Part shown: piece after piece, positions 25,992-33,608 of the stretch
Numbering within the stretch: position 1 is the stretch's first letter
Layout: each line of letters opens with the position of its first letter
Assembly (NCBI RefSeq): GCF_001428005.1
Contig: NZ_LMSB01000045.1
Coordinates: 62,001-126,000 of the forward strand
Length of the DNA: 64,000 nt
Reading direction: 5' to 3'
From: Arthrobacter sp. Soil736
Lineage (GTDB): Bacteria; Actinomycetota; Actinomycetes; Actinomycetales; Micrococcaceae
Program-made: the position numbers and the translations under genes
The notes under the pieces: generated by a model
The model's database searches: none
What the model was told of the DNA's origin: nothing
Seen by the model: only the letters and a program-made list of their open reading frames with translations

Positions 25992-26666
25992 ATGAAGGCA
26001 CGCATTCTGGTAGTTGACGATGACGAGGCACTCGCAGAGATGATCGGCATCGTCCTGCGCAATGACGGCTTCGAGCCTGTTTTTTGCGCCGACGGCGGGC
26101 AGGCCCTGGAAATCTTCCGCTCGTCGAAACCGGATCTCGTGCTGCTGGATCTCATGCTCCCGGGTACCGACGGCATCGAAGTGTGCCGGCAGATCCGTTC
26201 TGAGTCGGATGTTCCCATCGTCATGCTGACGGCCAAATCCGACACGTCGGACGTGGTCCGCGGCCTGGAATCCGGCGCCGACGACTACGTGCCCAAACCC
26301 TTCAAGCCGGCGGAGCTGGTCGCCCGCGTGCGGGCACGCCTCCGCCCGGGTGACCAGAAAGCGCCGGAGACGCTGCGCATCGCGGACATCACAATCGACG
26401 TCGCCGGCCACCTGGTGAGCCGCGGGGACGAACGGATTTCCCTGACGCCCCTGGAGTTCGATCTTCTGGTTGCGCTGGCGCGCAAGCCCTGGCAGGTGTT
26501 CACCCGTGAGCTGCTGCTGGAGCAGGTCTGGGGTTACCGGCATGCGGCGGATACCCGGCTGGTCAATGTCCATGTCCAGCGGCTGCGGTCAAAAATTGAA
26601 CGTGATCCGGAAGCTCCGGAAGTAGTATTGACGGTTCGTGGTGTCGGCTATAAAGCAGGTTCCTGA
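25992..26666 (+). CDS. mtrA: Response regulator MtrA
   Basis: A 224-aa OmpR-class regulator. The receiver domain (1-115) has the acidic pocket DDD (9-11), phosphoacceptor D53 in LVLLDLMLP and the switch lysine in YVPKPFKP. The DNA-binding domain (about 130-224) has LTPLEFDLLVALARKPWQVF and VNVHVQRLRSKIE. MtrA with MtrB governs cell wall turnover, division and development across actinobacteria. mtrB and lpqB follow directly. A TTGACG at 25929-25934 is a possible -35, without a clear -10; AAGGGA lies 12 bases before the ATG. Confidence 0.96.
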   Translation: MKARILVVDDDEALAEMIGIVLRNDGFEPVFCADGGQALEIFRSSKPDLVLLDLMLPGTDGIEVCRQIRSESDVPIVMLTAKSDTSDVVRGLESGADDYVPKPFKPAELVARVRARLRPGDQKAPETLRIADITIDVAGHLVSRGDERISLTPLEFDLLVALARKPWQVFTRELLLEQVWGYRHAADTRLVNVHVQRLRSKIERDPEAPEVVLTVRGVGYKAGS

Positions 26667-28683
26667 ACCACAGGGGCCCAATCCCTCTGATGCCCCGGTG
26701 GACTCCGCTCCCGGAGCCCACTCGCCGAACCCTGTAACGGCGGCCAAGACCCCTGACACTTCGCGCAAACCCGCTACCCACCCCGTGCCGGAGCACACCG
26801 ACGCCTTTGGTGCCCGCCTCGCCAGGTTGCCGGCGCAGGTCCGGATCTGGCGGCGGCGTGCGCTCATCGTCGCCGTGCGGGTCGGCCGCCTGGTGCGGAC
26901 CGGCCTGGACCGGTTCTTCCCGGGAATCCGCTACCTCCTGCATTCCGTGCAGCGAAGGTGGCGCCGGTCGTTGCAGTTCCGGACGGTCCTGACCACCCTG
27001 TTGCTGTCCATCAGCTCCTTTGCCATCGTGGGCGCCTACCTGTCCAACCAGATTGCCAACAACCTTTTCCAGGAGCGGCTGACCCAGGCGGAGTCCGAAA
27101 CCCGCTACAACGTCAAGCAGGTGCAGGACACGTTCGACGGCGCGCAGGTCACCGACCAGTCCAGCGTGATCACCCTTGTCTATGACACCTTGAATGCCGT
27201 CGAAGGCAGGGGCTCCGTCATCCAGCGCCGCTACGTGTTCGAGGCGATGCCGGAACAGACCAAGCCCCGCAACCGCTGGGTCGAGTCCCGGGCGTCCGAC
27301 CAGCTGACCATCAGCGTCATCCCGCCCGAACTCCGGGCCGCCGTGCAGAAATCGGGCAAAGAGCAGTTCTGGGCCTCCACGGAGTTCCCGGTGGGGACCG
27401 AAGACCGTCCGGGCATCGCCGTCGGAAACAAGGTCACGTTCAACGGCACCGTCTATGAGCTCTACCTGATCTACGACCTCAACACGGCACAACAAACGCT
27501 GAACGAGATCCAGAACGTGCTCTGGGCGGGCGGCGCAGCGCTGATCCTGATGATCGGCGGCATCGCCTGGTACGTCACCCGGAACGTTGTCAGCCCCGTG
27601 AGCCACGCCGCGGTCGTGTCCGAGAAGCTCGCGGCGGGCCAGCTGCAGGAGCGCATGGTGGTCAAGGGAGAAGACGAAGTGGCACGCCTGGGCGCGTCCT
27701 TCAACCACATGGCCGCCAGCCTTCAGGAACAGATCACGCAGCTGGCAACGCTCTCCCAGATGCAGCAGCGATTCGTCTCGGACGTATCCCACGAGCTGCG
27801 GACTCCGCTCACCACGGTGAGGATGGCGGCTGAGGTGCTTTTTGATGCCCGCCACGATTTTGACCCTATTAACAAGAGGTCGGCGGAGCTGCTCTACAAC
27901 CAGGTGGAGCGATTCCAGTCGCTGCTGGCGGACCTGCTCGAAATCTCCCGGTTCGACGCCGGCGTCGCGATGCTGGACGCCGAGGCCACGGACATCGTCC
28001 AGCTCGTCTCCCACGTCATGGAAGGAGCCGCGCCCGTTGCAGAGGAGTACGGCTCGGGCATGACACTCAACGCCCCGGAGGGCAGTGTGGTGGTGGAAAT
28101 GGACGCCCGCCGCATTGACCGGATCCTGCGGAACCTGGTCCTGAACGCCCTGGAGCACGGAGAAGGGCAGCCCGTCAACATCTCCGTGGCCTCCAACGAG
28201 ACCGCGGTTGCCGTCACCGTCAGGGACCACGGAATCGGCATGAGCCCCGCGGAGGCTGCCCGGGTCTTCGACCGCTTCTGGCGCGCCGACCCTGCCCGGG
28301 CACGAACCACGGGCGGCAGCGGGCTGGGGCTCTCCATCGCCACGGAGGACACCAAGCTCCACAACGGCTGGCTGCAGGCCTGGGGCAACTCGGGCGTCGG
28401 CTCCAATTTCCGGCTGACGCTTCCCCTGAAACAGGGCGGCACGATCACGAAGTCGCCCCTTCAGCTGGAGCCCGCGGATGTAGGCCTGCCCGGCCACGGC
28501 GATCACTCCGTCCTCGTTCTGGGCAGCGCGGCCGCCGGGGTAGCGGACGCCGGCGAAGAAGTCGATGCCACTACGGAGGCCGACGAAGCCCGCGTACATG
28601 GAGGAGCCCGGGTGCCCGGTGGAACACACGTGCCGGGTGGAACCGGGACTTCGGGAGCGGCCGGAACGGGGAAGCGGTCATGA
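26638..28683 (+). CDS. mtrB: Sensor histidine kinase MtrB
   Basis: 681 residues. An N-terminal cytoplasmic tail of ~110 residues, a membrane helix (TVLTTLLLSISSFAIVGAYL), an extracytoplasmic sensor domain of ~160 residues, a second helix (LWAGGAALILMIGGIAWYV) and a HAMP domain follow in order. The phosphoacceptor is H385 in SDVSHELRTPL. The ATPase domain has the N box LRNLVLNALEHG and G boxes DHGIGM and GGSGLGLSI. It phosphorylates MtrA. GTG at 26638 overlaps mtrA by 29 bp; a later start is possible since the head is poorly conserved. Confidence 0.95.
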   Translation: MVSAIKQVPEPQGPNPSDAPVDSAPGAHSPNPVTAAKTPDTSRKPATHPVPEHTDAFGARLARLPAQVRIWRRRALIVAVRVGRLVRTGLDRFFPGIRYLLHSVQRRWRRSLQFRTVLTTLLLSISSFAIVGAYLSNQIANNLFQERLTQAESETRYNVKQVQDTFDGAQVTDQSSVITLVYDTLNAVEGRGSVIQRRYVFEAMPEQTKPRNRWVESRASDQLTISVIPPELRAAVQKSGKEQFWASTEFPVGTEDRPGIAVGNKVTFNGTVYELYLIYDLNTAQQTLNEIQNVLWAGGAALILMIGGIAWYVTRNVVSPVSHAAVVSEKLAAGQLQERMVVKGEDEVARLGASFNHMAASLQEQITQLATLSQMQQRFVSDVSHELRTPLTTVRMAAEVLFDARHDFDPINKRSAELLYNQVERFQSLLADLLEISRFDAGVAMLDAEATDIVQLVSHVMEGAAPVAEEYGSGMTLNAPEGSVVVEMDARRIDRILRNLVLNALEHGEGQPVNISVASNETAVAVTVRDHGIGMSPAEAARVFDRFWRADPARARTTGGSGLGLSIATEDTKLHNGWLQAWGNSGVGSNFRLTLPLKQGGTITKSPLQLEPADVGLPGHGDHSVLVLGSAAAGVADAGEEVDATTEADEARVHGGARVPGGTHVPGGTGTSGAAGTGKRS

Positions 28684-30398
28684 CCGGCCGGAGGCCGAAC
28701 CTCCGCGGCATAGTGGCGTGCGTTCTCGCCGTCGTGCTGCTGTTCCTGGCATCCTGCGCCCAGATCCCCAGGTCCGGACCCGTCGGCAAGAGCCGCGAGG
28801 AAGGCGCCGGAAATCCGAATGCGCCCGTTTTCTTCCCGCGGGCACCCCTGACCGGATCAAGCCCCGAGGCGGTGATCGAGGACTTCTACAGCGCCGGCAG
28901 CGGGTACGAGGATGACTACGCGGTGGCGCGGCAGTACCTCACCCAGGCGTCTGCGGTTGCCTGGAAACCCGACCAGCGGACGCTCGTCTTCCGTTCGGAG
29001 CAAGTGGTGAAAACCGGCGTCGAAGGTGTCTTCAACTACGAACTGGACGTCGCGTACTCCGTGGATGCCGACGGCGTGGCCACCCAGATGCCGGAAGGCA
29101 CCAAGGAAAGCATCCCCGTCACCCTGGTGCAGGTCGACGGCGAGTGGCGGATCTCGAAAATTCCTGACGGCACTGCCATCCCCGAGGAAACCTTCCGGGT
29201 CATCTACGGCGCCTATCCGATCTATTTCTACGATCCGAGTTTCACGTATGCCGTTCCCGATGTGCGCTGGTTCATCAAGAAGAAAACCGTGAAGTCGATG
29301 ACGAGTGCCCTGCTCGGCGGGCCTGCGCCGTATCTGAAGGGCGCCGTCGTCAGCGCCTTCCCCTCCGGAATGAAGCTGGCCCGCGAGTCCGTGCCGGTGG
29401 TTTCGGGAGCGGCCCAGGTGGACCTGTCGGCCAAGGAACTGACCGAGGCTTCCACCGAGGACAGGCTCCGGATGCAGACCCAGCTGGCCCTGACGTTCCG
29501 CAGCCAGCCTGACGTTATCAACGTCGAGCTCAGGGCCAACCAGGACCTTGTGCGCGTTGAGGACAACGGCTCGGTGTTGCCCCCTGTCCAGAACAGAAAC
29601 GCCCCGGCACGCCAGATCGCGGTCAGCAACAACGAACTCGTGCGGTACGAAAACAACAGAATTTCGCCGCTGCCCGACATGCAGCCGGTTGCGGGGCTGA
29701 AGCCCCGTTCGCCTGCCGAGTCGCCGGTCTCCCAGTCCGTTGCGTTCCTGAACGGCAGCCGCACCACCCTGTATTCCATGGTCCCCGGGCAGCCCGCGCG
29801 TGCCCTGACAACCCGCACCACGCTGACCCACCCGTCCTTCAGCCTGCACGACTGGGTGTGGTCTGCCGGGCCGGGTGCGCAGGGGGTCACCGAGCTGACA
29901 GCCTTCCGTCCCACCGGAATAGCGGCAGGCGCCACAGTGCCGTCCGTGACGCTGACGCCGTCCTGGCTGGCGGGCCGCTCCGTGAAGGATTTCCGAGTCT
30001 CCCGCGAGGGGGTCCGGGCGCTGGTCATTTCCGAACAGAACGGCCAGACGCGTGTCCAGGTGACTGGCATCATCCGCAGTGCTGACGGAACGCCGAAGGA
30101 GCTGACAACGCCAATCACCCTGCAGGCAAGCGGCAGCCCGGATCAGGGCGTGTGGGTCAACGACACGACGGTTGTGGTGATGAAAGGCGCGGCGTCCGCG
30201 GACGTGACGCCGGAACTGCTGTCCCTCACCTCAGCCCAGCCGCAGAAGCTTGCCCCGTGGCCGGGGCTGGTGGCTCTCAGCGCCGGCAACGGACCCGAGG
30301 AGATCTTCGGGCAGTCCGCCGACGGCATTTTCCAAAGGCTGGGAAATGGCTGGTCCCCGCAGCTGAAAGGGCCCACGGACCCTTCATTCCCCGGCTGA
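28680..30398 (+). CDS. lpqB: Lipoprotein LpqB
   Basis: 572 residues. The signal peptide (IVACVLAVVLLFLASC) ends in lipobox LASC; the mature part carries a GerMN-like domain (IPVTLVQVDGEWRISKIPDG and the region before VRWFIKKKTVKSMTSALLGG) and a C-terminal beta-propeller-like region. In mycobacteria LpqB binds the outer part of MtrB and tunes the MtrAB response. The ATG overlaps the mtrB stop (ATGA), so kinase and modulator are coupled. Confidence 0.95.
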   Translation: MTGRRPNLRGIVACVLAVVLLFLASCAQIPRSGPVGKSREEGAGNPNAPVFFPRAPLTGSSPEAVIEDFYSAGSGYEDDYAVARQYLTQASAVAWKPDQRTLVFRSEQVVKTGVEGVFNYELDVAYSVDADGVATQMPEGTKESIPVTLVQVDGEWRISKIPDGTAIPEETFRVIYGAYPIYFYDPSFTYAVPDVRWFIKKKTVKSMTSALLGGPAPYLKGAVVSAFPSGMKLARESVPVVSGAAQVDLSAKELTEASTEDRLRMQTQLALTFRSQPDVINVELRANQDLVRVEDNGSVLPPVQNRNAPARQIAVSNNELVRYENNRISPLPDMQPVAGLKPRSPAESPVSQSVAFLNGSRTTLYSMVPGQPARALTTRTTLTHPSFSLHDWVWSAGPGAQGVTELTAFRPTGIAAGATVPSVTLTPSWLAGRSVKDFRVSREGVRALVISEQNGQTRVQVTGIIRSADGTPKELTTPITLQASGSPDQGVWVNDTTVVVMKGAASADVTPELLSLTSAQPQKLAPWPGLVALSAGNGPEEIFGQSADGIFQRLGNGWSPQLKGPTDPSFPG

Positions 30399-30471
30399 CC
30401 GTTTCCGGGGAGTTTCCACATAGAGCAGTCGGGCCCTTTTGGCGGACCATCCGGCCCGGCAGGCTTGGCGC

Positions 30472-31338
30472 GTGGGAGAGCAACGAGCGGGAGAGCCTGG
30501 CAGGGCGCCAACAGATCCCGACCTGCTGCCTCAGCCGGCGTGGTCCGCGAGGCACCGCGGCGAACACCGGCAAGGGATCCTGAAGGCCGCGGACCTGCTT
30601 GCGGGGGCAGCGGCGGAGGTTCTGGCCCTGGCGCTGCCCACCGAGTGCGTCTGCTGCGGCAGGGAGGACCTGGCTATCTGCGCCGGCTGTGAGCGCCGGC
30701 TCCGTCTCCTGACCCGGCATCCGTTCCGGGCAGAGTCCGCCGCGCCTGCACTCATGGATACGGACGGATCGATCATCCTTCCGGTGGTGGCTGCCGGCAT
30801 CTACCGGGAGGAGCTGGCGCAGTCGGTCCTGGCCTTCAAGCGCCACGGACAGCGGCAGCTCCGGACTGTTCTTTCGAACGCCCTGGGACGCGCGATCGCC
30901 GCCGCTGCTGCCGGGGATCGCGGGATAGTGGTGGTGCCGGTGCCCAGCAGCAACAGCGCGTTCCGGAAGAGGGGATTCAGCCCTGTCCATTTACTGCTGG
31001 CCAAAGCCCTCCGCAGCAGCAGCCTTAACGGCATCAGTTGCGAGGACGCCTTGCGGAAAGTCAGGATCACCGGAGTGCCGGAAGCCCTGGCGGGCGGACA
31101 GAAGGGACTGGGCCGAGGGGACAGGGGCCGCAGGGTCCGCGGCTCCATGCGGGCAGTCCGGAGGACCTCCGGGGGCGGGCTGCGGGGCCGGCCGTGCATC
31201 ATCGTCGACGACGTCCTGACCACCGGAGCGACCCTCGCCGAAGCTGCCCGGGCGGTCCATCAGGCAGGGGGAATTGTCCGCGGTGCCGTGGTCCTGGCGG
31301 CTACCCGCGCCCCCGACGCGCAGCCCTCACCGGCGTAG
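30472..31338 (+). CDS. ComF-family phosphoribosyltransferase-like protein
   Basis: About 288 residues. It has a zinc-ribbon-like head, PTECVCCGREDLAICAGCER, with four cysteines, and the type I PRTase core: VVVVPVPSSNSAFRKRGFSP and the PRPP loop CIIVDDVLTTGATLAEAAR. ComF is known from DNA uptake, but most homologues lie in non-competent bacteria and their role is unclear. No comE genes are seen here. Placement after lpqB and before hpf matches mycobacteria. The start is uncertain: GTG 30472 is used; TTG 30439 is in frame but lacks a ribosome binding site too. Confidence 0.85.
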   Translation: MGEQRAGEPGRAPTDPDLLPQPAWSARHRGEHRQGILKAADLLAGAAAEVLALALPTECVCCGREDLAICAGCERRLRLLTRHPFRAESAAPALMDTDGSIILPVVAAGIYREELAQSVLAFKRHGQRQLRTVLSNALGRAIAAAAAGDRGIVVVPVPSSNSAFRKRGFSPVHLLLAKALRSSSLNGISCEDALRKVRITGVPEALAGGQKGLGRGDRGRRVRGSMRAVRRTSGGGLRGRPCIIVDDVLTTGATLAEAARAVHQAGGIVRGAVVLAATRAPDAQPSPA

Positions 31339-31542
31339 GACTTGGCATGCGGGGCCTACCGGAGACATACAAAAAAATAAACAGCGAAAGGATGAATAAC
31401 TCGTTGCTATGAACTAACGTCGGGTATGGGTACCAAGATCAGTTGTACCTTTCGATAGCGGCTCGGAAAGGGGCTCGACTGTCATTCAGATCGTCCCCGG
31501 GAAGTGCCGCCGTCGTGTCACCGAAGTCATTTGGAGGGCACC

Positions 31543-32268
31543 ATGGAGTTCATGATCAGCGGACGAAATCTGACGGTCTCGGACCGATTCCGCGAATACG
31601 CCGGCGAGAAGATCTCGAAGATCGAATCGCTTGGGGACAAGGTCCAGAGGGTGGACGCGAAGGTTTCGAAGGAAACGAATGCGCGCCAGACCGGTGACCA
31701 GCTCACAGTCGAAGTGACAGTCCTGGGCCGAGGCCCCGTGATCCGTGCCGAAGCAAGCGCCGCAGACAAGTTCGCCGCATTCGACCTCGCCTATAACAAG
31801 CTGCTTGAGCGGCTGCGCCGGGCCAAGGACCGCAAGAAGGTCCACCACGGGCGGCACACGCCCAAGGCGGTGCGCGAGGCAACAGCAACCTTGGAGCCCG
31901 CGAGCTCCAATGAACCGATCTACGTCGAAGCGAGCCACCGAGCCGAGCCTGCTCCGAAGCCGGCCGAGAAGTCGCCGTACGACGTGGACAACGACATTCC
32001 TGCCGGCGATTCGCCGGTACTGATCCGCCGCAAGGTGTTCCCGGCCGCCTCCCTTACCCTCGACGACGCCGTGGACAACATGGAACTTATCGGGCACGAC
32101 TTTTACCTGTTCGTGGACAAGGCCACGAATGCTCCTTCCGTCGTGTACCGCCGCCGGGGCTGGACGTACGGTGTTATCACCCTGGACCATTACTGCGAGC
32201 CCGGCGAGAACACGCATGAAGAGAAGATCCACGCGTACCGCTCGGACGACGCGGCCGCGACTGCATAA
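31543..32268 (+). CDS. hpf: Long-form hibernation promoting factor
   Basis: 241 residues. Residues 1-100 are the RaiA/HPF fold that sits in the decoding centre of idle 30S subunits (MEFMISGRNLTVSDRFREYA). A linker of ~75 residues leads to the C-terminal dimerisation domain (LIRRKVFPAASLTLDDAVDN, then MELIGHDFYLFVD and VYRRRGWTYGVITL), which joins two ribosomes into 100S dimers. The ATG at 31543 has GGAGG eight bases upstream; a frame extension to 31504 is not conserved. The 204-bp spacer before it suggests a promoter of its own. Confidence 0.95.
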   Translation: MEFMISGRNLTVSDRFREYAGEKISKIESLGDKVQRVDAKVSKETNARQTGDQLTVEVTVLGRGPVIRAEASAADKFAAFDLAYNKLLERLRRAKDRKKVHHGRHTPKAVREATATLEPASSNEPIYVEASHRAEPAPKPAEKSPYDVDNDIPAGDSPVLIRRKVFPAASLTLDDAVDNMELIGHDFYLFVDKATNAPSVVYRRRGWTYGVITLDHYCEPGENTHEEKIHAYRSDDAAATA

Positions 32269-32297
32269 GATGGTGCCCAAACAACGAAAGGGTTGAC

Positions 32298-33524
32298 ATG
32301 GGCGCATCGCTGAGCCTTTCACAGGCCCGGCGGATCGCCCTGGCAGCCCAGGGATTGGACAAAGGACGGCCCGCCGGCCCCGTGACTTCACGGACGGTGG
32401 GCCGGACTTTTGCCCGGATCCAGCTGGTCCAGATCGACTCCGTCAATGTTTTGGCAAGAAGCCATTTCCTGCCGTTCTTTTCCAGGCTCGGCAGCTATGA
32501 CCGGGCCATCCTCCAGCAGATGGCCGGCAAACATCCCCGGCGCATGATGGAGTACTGGGCGCATGAAGCCAGTTTCATCCGGCCGGAGCATTTCCTGGAT
32601 CTCGTGGCGTGGCAGAACCGCACGTGGGTGGGGGCGTCAGCCATGGATCCGGGGCTGCGCTCCGGCGTGACCGGCCGCATCCTTGAGGTGCTGGCCGACG
32701 GCAAGCCAATGACGGCAGCTGAACTCACCGCCAGGATCGGGCATGTGGAGGACCGCAAGCACGTCAACTGGGGCTGGAACTGGAATGCGGTCAAGCGGGT
32801 TCTGGAACACCTCTTTGAAGAGGGCGTCGTGTCTTCTGCGTCGCGGACGGAGCAGTTCGAACGCAGGTATGCACTGACGCGCAATGTCCTGCCCGGGCAC
32901 GCGCTGGACGCCATGCCGGATCCCGCCGCGTCGATGGACAGGCTTATCGACGCCGCGGCACAGGCGCACGGGATCGGTACGGTGCGGTGTTTCGCTGACT
33001 ATTTCCGGACGCCGCTCAAGGCCGCAGCCCTCTCGGTTGAGCACCTCGTGGACAGCGGACGGCTGGTTCCCGTCACGGTGAAAGGCTGGGACAGGAAGCT
33101 GTACCGCCATGCAGATGCACGGCTGCCGCGCACGGCTTCGGGCAGGGCCCTGCTCAGCCCCTTTGACTCCTTGGTCTTCGAGCGGCGCAGGCTTGAAGAG
33201 CTCTTCGGCTTCCACTATCGGATCGAGATCTACACTCCTGAGCCAAAGCGCCGCTTCGGCTACTACGTCCTTCCCTTCCTGCTCCGGGACCGCCTCGTGG
33301 CGAGGGTGGACCTCAAGGCCGACCGGGCCAGCGGCGCACTCCTGGCCAAGGCGTGCTTTGCCGAGCCGCACGCGCCGGGGGACACCGCCGTCGAACTGGC
33401 CGCGGAACTGCGGCTGATGGCCGACTGGCTCGGGCTGGATGAGGTGATTGTGTCCCCGGTGGGGGACCTGTCCGCCGGTGTCGCGGCGGCCGTCAAGGAG
33501 GCGGGGTCGCTGTATCCGCTCTGA
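32298..33524 (+). CDS. YcaQ/AlkX-family DNA glycosylase-like protein
   Basis: 408 residues of the winged-helix HTH_42 (DUF1006) family that includes E. coli YcaQ/AlkX and Streptomyces AlkZ, which excise alkylated bases and unhook interstrand crosslinks. The head ALSLSQARR-like helix leads to TFARIQLVQIDSVNVLARSH; QID there matches the Q-hydrophobic-D catalytic motif of YcaQ-type enzymes rather than the Q-x-Q of AlkZ. Other family blocks are RRMMEYWAHEASFIRPEHF and LSPFDSLVFERRR. GAAAGGG precedes the ATG. It stands between hpf and secA. Confidence 0.87.
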   Translation: MGASLSLSQARRIALAAQGLDKGRPAGPVTSRTVGRTFARIQLVQIDSVNVLARSHFLPFFSRLGSYDRAILQQMAGKHPRRMMEYWAHEASFIRPEHFLDLVAWQNRTWVGASAMDPGLRSGVTGRILEVLADGKPMTAAELTARIGHVEDRKHVNWGWNWNAVKRVLEHLFEEGVVSSASRTEQFERRYALTRNVLPGHALDAMPDPAASMDRLIDAAAQAHGIGTVRCFADYFRTPLKAAALSVEHLVDSGRLVPVTVKGWDRKLYRHADARLPRTASGRALLSPFDSLVFERRRLEELFGFHYRIEIYTPEPKRRFGYYVLPFLLRDRLVARVDLKADRASGALLAKACFAEPHAPGDTAVELAAELRLMADWLGLDEVIVSPVGDLSAGVAAAVKEAGSLYPL

Positions 33525-33558
33525 GGGAACAGGCGCAACGTGCTGAGCGTCTCTCCCG

Positions 33559-33564
33559 TAGACT
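33559..33564 (+). promoter_or_regulatory. Probable -10 box of secA
   Basis: TAGACT lies 44 bases before the secA GTG and would give a leader of about 38 bases holding the ribosome binding site GGGAGC. No clear -35 is present. Confidence 0.4.
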
Positions 33565-33608
33565 GAACACGCCAGAATTCGGCAGCATGAGACTGGGAGC
33601 AACTTCAC

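Noticed and set aside
30472..31338. Natural competence locus based on comF
   Set aside because: No comEA, comEC or pilus genes are near; comF in this place is shared with non-competent mycobacteria.
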